Source of the DNA: Rickettsiales bacterium
Lineage (GTDB): Bacteria; Pseudomonadota; Alphaproteobacteria; Rs-D84
DNA length: 5,245 bases
Direction: 5' to 3'
Assembly (NCBI GenBank): GCA_031283565.1
Contig: JAITBM010000005.1
Coordinates: forward strand, 1 to 5,245
The notes below the pieces were generated by a model that saw only the letters and a list, made by a program, of their open reading frames with translations, had not been told where the DNA came from and did not search any database. A program made the translations under genes and the position numbers. Shown in pieces: positions 1-4,054 of this stretch; positions within the stretch are counted from its first letter, which is position 1, and every line of letters starts with the position of its first letter.

Positions 1-162
1 GCTGATATCTGCACGGAAGATGACACGTATACGGCAGTTGTTGATGGCGCAGCATGTCCCGGAGGATACGCCGAGATTACTGCCACCGAGTACGCTGAGA
101 TAACCAGCGTGCAAGGCGGGGACTTCTCAGATGACAAAGGGCATTATACTTGCGCCAACTGA
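1..162 (+). CDS. 3' end of an unidentified, probably exported, cysteine-containing protein (partial)
   Basis: Reading frame 1 is open from the first base and ends at TGA (160-162), giving 53 residues with no start codon in the window. The fragment is acidic and rich in Thr, Ala, Gly, Asp and Tyr. It has three cysteines, at fragment residues 4, 19 (in a CPGGY context) and 51, and ends with the residues YTCAN. The even Cys spacing and small polar residues resemble the tail of a secreted or surface protein with disulfides, but I do not recognise a family. No SD-led ATG, GTG or TTG that would give a better short gene is visible, so I treat it as the tail of a longer gene lying to the left. It converges on the porin gene, with 63 bp between the two stop codons. 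That it is coding is supported by the uninterrupted frame and sensible composition, but 162 bp is short evidence. Confidence 0.5.
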   Translation, partial: ADICTEDDTYTAVVDGAACPGGYAEITATEYAEITSVQGGDFSDDKGHYTCAN

Positions 163-209
163 TCCCGTCGTGCTTATCATTACGCAGTACAACAGAGCAA
201 TGCCCTAGC

Positions 210-242
210 TGAGTGCAAACAAGCATCAAAAACTTGCACTCA
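210..242. repeat. 9-bp perfect inverted repeat between convergent genes (possible weak terminator)
   Basis: TGAGTGCAA at 210-218 is matched exactly by TTGCACTCA at 234-242, with a 15-nt loop at 219-233. The stop codon of the minus-strand porin gene (226-228) lies in the loop. Neither side is followed by a run of T in the direction of transcription, so this is not a canonical intrinsic terminator. It sits where two convergent transcripts end and could act as a transcript 3'-end stabiliser or a weak bidirectional block. Chance is also possible for a stem of this length. Confidence 0.35.
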
Positions 243-1221
243 AACCAGCCGCCGTTAAAAAGTGTCTCACACCGCTACTTGGCGCGACAACACCTCCACT
301 GGTCCAGATGTTGAAAAAGCGGCTTGCCTTATACCTTAGGGAAAGAACCGCAGTATGCGCCATGTCGCCGCCCCCGCCCCATGTTCCGACGCTTGAAAAA
401 ATATAATTGGCGCTGGCTGATGCGGACAAAAAATCGTACGACAGTCCGGTTCCGGCCTGCAATCCATCAGTCGCCCCCCCAATCGGAGAGTCGTCGACAA
501 CGGCTTTGAGAGTAGCCGCCCACACCAGGCTGCCCGATTGCCAATTGAATCCGAAAGTTCCCTGATATCTGGCCCGGGCAGTCGTCGGGGCGAGGAAATT
601 GTCGCCTATCAAGCCGCTTGGCGCCTCTATATAAGATCCCCCGATGGAAAAAGAAGTCTTTATCGCGCCGTAATGGTTCCTGTATCTTATTCCGATATCA
701 GACGAACTTTTGAAGCTTGCGCCGCGAATCGTTTGGGAAAACCCGAATTGAAACGCCTTGTTCGGCATGCTGGCGTAATTGCCGCGCCAGGCGTACTGGT
801 TGCCGCGAACTGTCGGATTGGTTATGCCTGAAAAATCAGAATCGTACACAAAGCTGTTATTGTTGAGCCGCAATCCTCCGACATCCGGCAGCCTCAGAGC
901 CAATTTTGACGCTATGGACTCGGTCCAGCCCGCTTCCAGCCGCCCGTATCCGGTCTCGACGTACGCGAAGGCGTCCCTTGCAAATTGACCGGCTTGAAAC
1001 GCCAGCTGGTCATAAGAAGCAATTCCGCCCACCGTCCAGCGATTCGACAGCATGCGCGACATCTGCGCCCGCACCGCATAGTCCGCGAATTCCCGGCCGC
1101 CTATGCCGCCGATGGTCCCATCTGCGGTGAATCTGGCGTTGCTCATTCCGAACTGCCGGTTGTAGGCAAGGCAATCCGCAAAGTGAAACAGGCAAAGCGC
1201 GGCAAGAATAAGCTTCTTCAT
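226..1221 (-). CDS. Outer-membrane porin-like beta-barrel protein
   Basis: The gene encodes 331 residues. Residues 1-19 form a signal peptide: a KK start, a hydrophobic core at 4-14 and a likely cut after Cys-Leu-Ala at 17-19. The remainder shows the alternating polar/hydrophobic pattern of transmembrane beta-strands, rich in Gly, Ser, Asn, Tyr and Phe. A GRLEAGW segment near residues 93-99 resembles the part of Gram-negative porins leading to the constriction loop. The protein ends in L-S-A-S-F, and a C-terminal Phe is the usual beta-signal read by the BAM complex. The length suits a trimeric porin of roughly 16 strands, but the exact family is uncertain. The likely role is passive diffusion of small solutes across the outer membrane. 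The ATG overlaps the rpoH stop codon (ATGA, 1221-1218) and has no good Shine-Dalgarno sequence of its own, so translation probably depends on ribosomes finishing rpoH. A G7 run (minus strand) lies at codons 248-250. Confidence 0.8.
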   Translation of the reverse strand: MKKLILAALCLFHFADCLAYNRQFGMSNARFTADGTIGGIGGREFADYAVRAQMSRMLSNRWTVGGIASYDQLAFQAGQFARDAFAYVETGYGRLEAGWTESIASKLALRLPDVGGLRLNNNSFVYDSDFSGITNPTVRGNQYAWRGNYASMPNKAFQFGFSQTIRGASFKSSSDIGIRYRNHYGAIKTSFSIGGSYIEAPSGLIGDNFLAPTTARARYQGTFGFNWQSGSLVWAATLKAVVDDSPIGGATDGLQAGTGLSYDFLSASASANYIFSSVGTWGGGGDMAHTAVLSLRYKASRFFNIWTSGGVVAPSSGVRHFLTAAGLSASF

Positions 1222-2096
1222 TTTTTGACTTTAAGCATGGCGGCGCGCAGCTGGCTGAATGCCCGCTGCTCTATCTGGCGGACGCGCTCGCGGCTGATTT
1301 TATGCCGGGCGGCCAGATCTTCGAGCGTACGCGCCGGATCGCTGAGACGCCGCGCGAAAAGTATATCGCGGTCCCGTTCGGAGAGGGCGGCCAGATTCTC
1401 GCGCAAACAGGCGCTCGCCGCGAGCCTTGCTTCCCGCTCTTCAAGCTCGCGGTCAAACGGCGCCTTCAAATCTTCCACAAAGTCCAGCATCTGCGAGTCC
1501 CTGTCGTCGTATTTCGGGGCGTTCAGCGAGGAATCCCGCAGCCTCATCCTGTCGGAAATGTCCGAAACGTCTGCCTCGGCTACTTCGAGATGTTTCGCGA
1601 TTTTGGCCGCATCCATGTCCGACAGGCGCGAATCAGCGATCCCAAGCGCCCGCCTGGCTTTGGAGAGATTGAAGAAGACTTTTTTCCGCGCTGCCGTATT
1701 GCCCAGTTTTACAAGCGACCAGTTGTTCATGATAAGGTCGTACATCTCGGCCCGGATCCAGAACGTCGCATAGGTGGAGAAACGGAACCCTTTTTCCGGC
1801 TCGAACTTTTGAAGCGCCTGCATCAGCCCGACGTTTCCGGACGCGATAAGATCTCCGATCGGAATGCCGTAGCCCTTTAAGCTGAACGCCATGGATACCA
1901 CCAGCCGCAGATGCGAAGACACCAGCTTTTCGGCTGACAATTTGTCGCGGTTTTTGACCCAGCTGGACGCGCATTCGTATTCCTGTTCTTTTGTAAGAAG
2001 CGGAAATTTGGATATTGCCCGCATATAGCGCGAAAAGCCCCCGTCCAAAGACGAAGGAACTGCAATTTCGCTCGAATACTTGATTTGCTTTGCCAT
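1218..2096 (-). CDS. rpoH: RNA polymerase heat-shock sigma factor RpoH (sigma-32)
   Basis: The 292-residue product matches the usual length of alphaproteobacterial RpoH. Domains in order: region 1.2 (about 20-45, FSRYMRAI then FPLLTKEQEYE); regions 2.1-2.4 (about 55-133), with SHLRLVV at 61-67, GNVGLMQALQKFEP at 87-100, FSTYATFWIRAEM at 106-118 and WSLVKLGNTAA at 126-136; the RpoH box at 137-144 (RKKVFFNL), a family signature linked to chaperone and FtsH control in E. coli; region 3 (about 150-190); and region 4.2 (about 255-285), with TLEDLAARHKISRERVRQIE as the DNA-binding helix-turn-helix. It directs RNA polymerase to heat-shock promoters for chaperones and proteases. The start is the ATG at 2096-2094: the frame stays open to 2336 upstream, but family homology begins here. 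No clear Shine-Dalgarno sequence precedes it. The last codons, AAA AAA TGA, overlap the porin start. Confidence 0.96.
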   Translation of the reverse strand: MAKQIKYSSEIAVPSSLDGGFSRYMRAISKFPLLTKEQEYECASSWVKNRDKLSAEKLVSSHLRLVVSMAFSLKGYGIPIGDLIASGNVGLMQALQKFEPEKGFRFSTYATFWIRAEMYDLIMNNWSLVKLGNTAARKKVFFNLSKARRALGIADSRLSDMDAAKIAKHLEVAEADVSDISDRMRLRDSSLNAPKYDDRDSQMLDFVEDLKAPFDRELEEREARLAASACLRENLAALSERDRDILFARRLSDPARTLEDLAARHKISRERVRQIEQRAFSQLRAAMLKVKK

Positions 2097-2113
2097 TGGC
2101 TGTATGCTATAAC
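2085..2113 (+). promoter_or_regulatory. Sigma-70-type promoter for the YfgM-like/bamB/sspB operon
   Basis: The -35 is TTGCTT at 2085-2090 and the -10 is TATAAC at 2108-2113, separated by exactly 17 bp. A TGC extended -10 motif lies at 2105-2107. Transcription would start near 2119-2120, giving a leader of about 30 nt before the TTG start at 2149. The -35 hexamer lies inside codons 3-4 of the divergent rpoH gene. This is a match to consensus only; no start site is demonstrated. Confidence 0.6.
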
Positions 2114-2132
2114 ATAATTGAAATAAAAACAA
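2106..2132 (-). promoter_or_regulatory. Weak candidate promoter for rpoH-porin
   Basis: On the minus strand TTGTTT (2132-2127) and TATAGC (2111-2106) are separated by 15 bp, which is shorter than optimal. An alternative -10, TATGTT (2116-2111), lacks a fitting -35. Any of these would place the transcript start only a few bases to about ten bases before the rpoH ATG, implying a very short or leaderless mRNA, which would fit the absence of a Shine-Dalgarno sequence. The rpoH promoter could instead lie further upstream inside the YfgM-like gene. Confidence 0.25.
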
Positions 2133-2136
2133 GCCG

Positions 2137-2142
2137 AAGGAG
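2137..2142 (+). promoter_or_regulatory. Shine-Dalgarno AAGGAG that fixes a TTG start
   Basis: AAGGAG ends 6 bp before TTG at 2149-2151. No ATG, GTG or other start in this frame is so well placed, and the next in-frame Met falls in the membrane segment, so the TTG start is well supported. Confidence 0.75.
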
Positions 2143-2148
2143 ATCAAA

Positions 2149-2796
2149 TTGGCGAAAAAGACATTGCAGGACCATGCCGAGGATGCATTGTACCGCGAAG
2201 TTGGAGAAGAGCTTGCGGCGCAAAAAATCCGTGATTTTCTGAAACGGCACGCGAAAATGCTTATAATATCGGCGGTGCTTGCGGTTGCGGCGACCGCCTC
2301 GATCGTGATAGCGCGGCAGATGCGCATGTCCAGCATGATGGAGGCGGCCGCTCAATACGAATCTGCGATGGACATGGCGCCGCAGCTTTCGCGCGAAGCC
2401 CTGTCGCGCCTGGCCAGATCGACACGCGGCGGCATGGCGGACCAGGCGATGTTCCGCGCCTATCAGCTGGCAATGGGGTCAAACGACCGCGCGGATGCGC
2501 TGTCGAAGCTGGAATATCTGGCCGAGAAAGGGGCGACCCGCGACTTCCGGGATCTGGCGGTGGTGCAGATTGCGCTGATCAAAGGCGATTCGCTGAGCGC
2601 GGACGCTCTTCAAAAAATGATGTCTCCGGTATTGTCCAAAAGATCTCCGTTTTACTTTACCGGACTCCTTATAACTGCGGAAAAATATCTGTCCGAGGGA
2701 AAAAAAGCCGAAGCAAAATTGCTTTTGAAAAAGATCACTTCGGACAAGGACGCGCCGATATCGGTTCTGGGCACCGCGGAGATGCTGTCGAAATAA
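2149..2796 (+). CDS. YfgM-like membrane-anchored TPR protein
   Basis: The product has 215 residues and starts at a TTG with a strong Shine-Dalgarno sequence. The layout fits the YfgM/TPR_21 group: a charged cytoplasmic N-terminus (1-36, with an REVGEEL segment at 16-22), one transmembrane helix at about 37-55, and a periplasmic Ala/Leu-rich helical domain (60-215) that looks like degenerate tetratricopeptide repeats. The last repeats are at about 168-215, with an AEKYLSEGKKAEAKLLL helix pair and a closing AEML. In E. coli, YfgM associates with the Sec translocon and periplasmic chaperones and sits next to bamB; the same order here supports the call. The stop codon shares its last A with the ATG of the following gene (TAATG), indicating coupling. 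The helical repeats are too diverged to count by eye, so the family call rests on topology, size and context. It could be annotated simply as a tetratricopeptide repeat protein. Confidence 0.75.
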   Translation: MAKKTLQDHAEDALYREVGEELAAQKIRDFLKRHAKMLIISAVLAVAATASIVIARQMRMSSMMEAAAQYESAMDMAPQLSREALSRLARSTRGGMADQAMFRAYQLAMGSNDRADALSKLEYLAEKGATRDFRDLAVVQIALIKGDSLSADALQKMMSPVLSKRSPFYFTGLLITAEKYLSEGKKAEAKLLLKKITSDKDAPISVLGTAEMLSK

Positions 2797-3458
2797 TGAA
2801 GATAAAATGCGCCGTTTTTTTAGTCGCAATGGCGGCCTGCGGAAAAAGCGACCCGATACTGCCCGGCGTGCGCGAGCCCGTGTTCAAGGGACATGAGCTC
2901 GCGATATCCGGCAAGAAACACGTTTCCGACCTGGGCGATCCCATAACGACGGAGCAGTGCAATTGCCGGATAGACGAAAAGAATCAGATTTTCTGCGGGA
3001 AAAAACGCATATTCCGAGGTTTCGCAACGGAATCCGTCGTATCGACACCTAATGGGAAAAAACCGCTGTGCAGCGGCGGTTTTGTGTATGGCGGCCTGTC
3101 AACGGGAGAACTGGTGAAAGTATCGCCAAGCGGGTACGTGGAATGGGCGGCAGACATATTTTCGGAATTTGCGCCGACCGGCGGCGCGCCGTTTCTTGAC
3201 ATCGTGGCGCGGCCCGCCGCAATCGGGGGATTCATATATGCCGGAGGGCTCGGCGACGCTTTTTGCAAGCTGAGGGACAAGGACGGGGAAAAAATCTGGT
3301 GCCTGCGGATATCGGTCCAATCGATCCGCATAAACCGGAATTTCATAGTGGTGGAAGCGGCGGACGGAAAAGTTTATGCGGTATCGGCGGACAACGGCAG
3401 GACGTATGATTTAGAGGGGAATGAAAATGACGCGGATAAACTATCAGCAGATTCTTGA
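2796..3458 (+). CDS. bamB: Short BamB-like beta-propeller lipoprotein
   Basis: The product has 220 residues. A lipoprotein signal peptide ends in A-M-A-A-C with Cys15 as the lipidated residue, followed by Gly. An LPGVREPVF motif at 22-30 matches the conserved stretch after the lipid anchor of alphaproteobacterial BamB. Three PQQ/BamB-type propeller repeats are visible, at about 94-121 (GGFVY...EW), 144-172 (GGFIY...GEKIW) and 181-206 (FIVVEAADGKVYAV). BamB is the periplasmic scaffold lipoprotein of the BAM complex, which inserts barrel proteins such as porins. Usual BamB proteins have about 380-450 residues and eight blades; this one has room for only three or four. The mature part also has six cysteines besides Cys15 (55, 57, 67, 92, 157, 169). 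The start overlaps the previous stop by 1 bp and the 3' end runs into sspB. No frameshift is evident. It may be a reduced BamB or a different small propeller lipoprotein. Confidence 0.7.
   Translation: MKIKCAVFLVAMAACGKSDPILPGVREPVFKGHELAISGKKHVSDLGDPITTEQCNCRIDEKNQIFCGKKRIFRGFATESVVSTPNGKKPLCSGGFVYGGLSTGELVKVSPSGYVEWAADIFSEFAPTGGAPFLDIVARPAAIGGFIYAGGLGDAFCKLRDKDGEKIWCLRISVQSIRINRNFIVVEAADGKVYAVSADNGRTYDLEGNENDADKLSADS
3414..3419 (+). promoter_or_regulatory. Ribosome binding site deciding the sspB start
   Basis: GAGGGG at 3414-3419 lies in the 3' part of the bamB-like gene. It is only 1 bp from an ATG at 3421 but 7 bp from the ATG at 3427, so the second ATG is the better start. Confidence 0.5.
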
Positions 3459-3891
3459 CGAAGCGCTCCGGACCGTGGTGCGCGAGGCCCTGGCCTCAGC
3501 CCGCGTGAACGGACTGGGCGAAAATGGCTGCCTGCATATTACATTTAAGACGCGCGCACGCGGCGTGACGATACCCGATTTTCTGAAAATGCGGTACCCC
3601 GACACGATGACCATAGTGCTGCAATGGACATTCTCGAACTTGAACGTATCGGATGAGGGATTCGGCGTGACGCTCACGTTCGATGGGCGCCCGTATTACA
3701 TACAAGTGCCTTTAAGCGCCATGACGGAATTCAAGGACATGGAATCGGAGTTCATGCTTTCTTTCATGGCGCCGCCGGTCGCGGGGCCGGCGCCGCCCGC
3801 GCCGGAATTGCCGCTTGATTCGCCGGCGGAGACGCGCGATCCCCGCATATTGTCGATGGAAGAATTCAGAAAGCGCAAAACCAGCGCATGA
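3427..3891 (+). CDS. sspB: SspB, ClpXP protease adaptor (alphaproteobacterial type)
   Basis: The product has 154 residues counted from the ATG at 3427; a start at 3421 would add Met-Lys. The N-terminal part (about 4-113) is the SspB fold. It begins with an amphipathic helix (YQQILDEALRTVVREAL) and continues with family-typical stretches: LHITFKT (36-42), VTIPDFLKMRYPDTMTIVLQ (47-66), and GFGVTLTFDGRP (78-89) leading into VPLSAMTEF. This domain binds SsrA-tagged and certain other proteins. A flexible Pro/Ala linker (about 116-135) leads to a conserved C-terminal tail (ILSMEEFRKRK, 141-151), the position at which SspB docks on ClpX. It therefore acts in the cytosol, delivering tagged proteins to ClpXP. 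The gene overlaps the end of the BamB-like gene by 32 bp and is probably expressed from the operon promoter at 2085. A basic extension (KTSA) follows the usual end of the tail. Confidence 0.93.
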   Translation: MTRINYQQILDEALRTVVREALASARVNGLGENGCLHITFKTRARGVTIPDFLKMRYPDTMTIVLQWTFSNLNVSDEGFGVTLTFDGRPYYIQVPLSAMTEFKDMESEFMLSFMAPPVAGPAPPAPELPLDSPAETRDPRILSMEEFRKRKTSA

Positions 3892-3907
3892 AAATGCAAA
3901 CGATGCC

Positions 3908-3936
3908 TTGACTTTAACCGCGCACCGATATACAAT
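3908..3936 (+). promoter_or_regulatory. Near-consensus sigma-70 promoter upstream of tyrS
   Basis: The -35 is TTGACT (3908-3913) and the -10 is TACAAT (3931-3936), each matching consensus at five of six positions, with the optimal 17-bp spacing. Transcription should begin near 3943, giving an approximately 112-nt leader before the tyrS ATG. The promoter begins 17 bp after the sspB stop codon. Confidence 0.65.
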
Positions 3937-3942
3937 AGCTTT

Positions 3943-3996
3943 GTGAAAAAAACGACGCATTTTTCCCATCGTCTTTACGGCGCGGCGCGCCGATAA
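3943..3996 (+). CDS. Possible 17-residue leader peptide ORF in the tyrS leader
   Basis: GTG at 3943 opens a frame of 17 codons ending at TAA (3994-3996): MKKTTHFSHRLYGAARR. It lies entirely inside the predicted tyrS leader RNA. Its single Tyr codon (3976-3978) sits at the 5' base of a GC-rich hairpin, and its stop codon lies at the 3' base. Against it, the GTG coincides with the predicted transcription start, so it would have to be leaderless, and it has no Shine-Dalgarno sequence. It may be a chance ORF. Confidence 0.2.
   Translation: MKKTTHFSHRLYGAARR
3950..3976 (+). other. Bulged stem-loop in the tyrS leader
   Basis: GACG (3954-3957) pairs with CGTC (3970-3973), and AAA (3950-3952) with TTT (3974-3976), leaving C3953 bulged and a 12-nt loop. 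Predicted by eye only; the stem is modest. Confidence 0.3.
3978..3992 (+). other. GC-rich hairpin in the tyrS leader
   Basis: CGGCGC (3978-3983) and GCGCCG (3987-3992) form six G-C pairs around a GGC triloop. The following bases (3993-4004) are AT-rich but are not a clean T run, so it is only a poor intrinsic terminator or attenuator. A second, smaller GCGC-TTT-GCGC hairpin lies at 4005-4015. The GCGCC at 4012-4016 could alternatively pair with GGCGC at 3979-3983, so two mutually exclusive folds are possible. Confidence 0.4.
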
Positions 3997-4002
3997 ATTT
4001 AT

Positions 4003-4033
4003 TTGCGCTTTGCGCCCCACAATCTGCTATCAT
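4003..4033 (+). promoter_or_regulatory. Second candidate tyrS promoter (extended -10)
   Basis: TATCAT (4028-4033) is preceded by TGC (4025-4027), an extended -10. The best -35 is TTGCGC (4003-4008), with a long 19-bp spacer. Transcription would begin near 4040, leaving a leader of about 15 nt that still contains the AAAGGAA ribosome binding site (4042-4048), 6 bp before the ATG. Confidence 0.4.
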
Positions 4034-4054
4034 ATTGAAACAAAGGAATAAGAA

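Noticed and set aside
1216..1226. Ribosomal -1 frameshift at A6 fusing RpoH to the porin
   Set aside because: The A6 run before TGA would allow a slip into the porin frame, but the run is short of a classic slippery heptamer, and a fusion would bury the porin signal peptide. Stop-start coupling explains the arrangement more simply.
985..1773. A 262-codon plus-strand ORF opposite rpoH and the porin start
   Set aside because: It is very rich in Ser, Arg and Ala, typical of the antisense of a GC-biased gene, and lies opposite an unmistakable rpoH.
1302..1880. A 192-codon plus-strand ORF opposite rpoH
   Set aside because: Its low-complexity, Arg- and Pro-rich translation has no recognisable motif, and the opposite strand is clearly rpoH.
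2097..2336. Upstream extension of the rpoH frame by 80 codons, starting with ATG at 2336
   Set aside because: The extra sequence lies wholly antisense to the N-terminal part of the YfgM-like gene and the divergent promoter, and RpoH family similarity starts at the ATG at 2096.
2479..2829. A 116-codon minus-strand ORF across the YfgM-like/bamB junction
   Set aside because: It is antisense to two well supported coupled genes, and its Arg/Gln/Phe-rich product looks like an antisense shadow.
3984..3991. 8-bp palindrome GGCGCGCC as a protein-binding operator
   Set aside because: It is part of the longer GC hairpin of the tyrS leader and is a GC-only palindrome likely to arise by chance.
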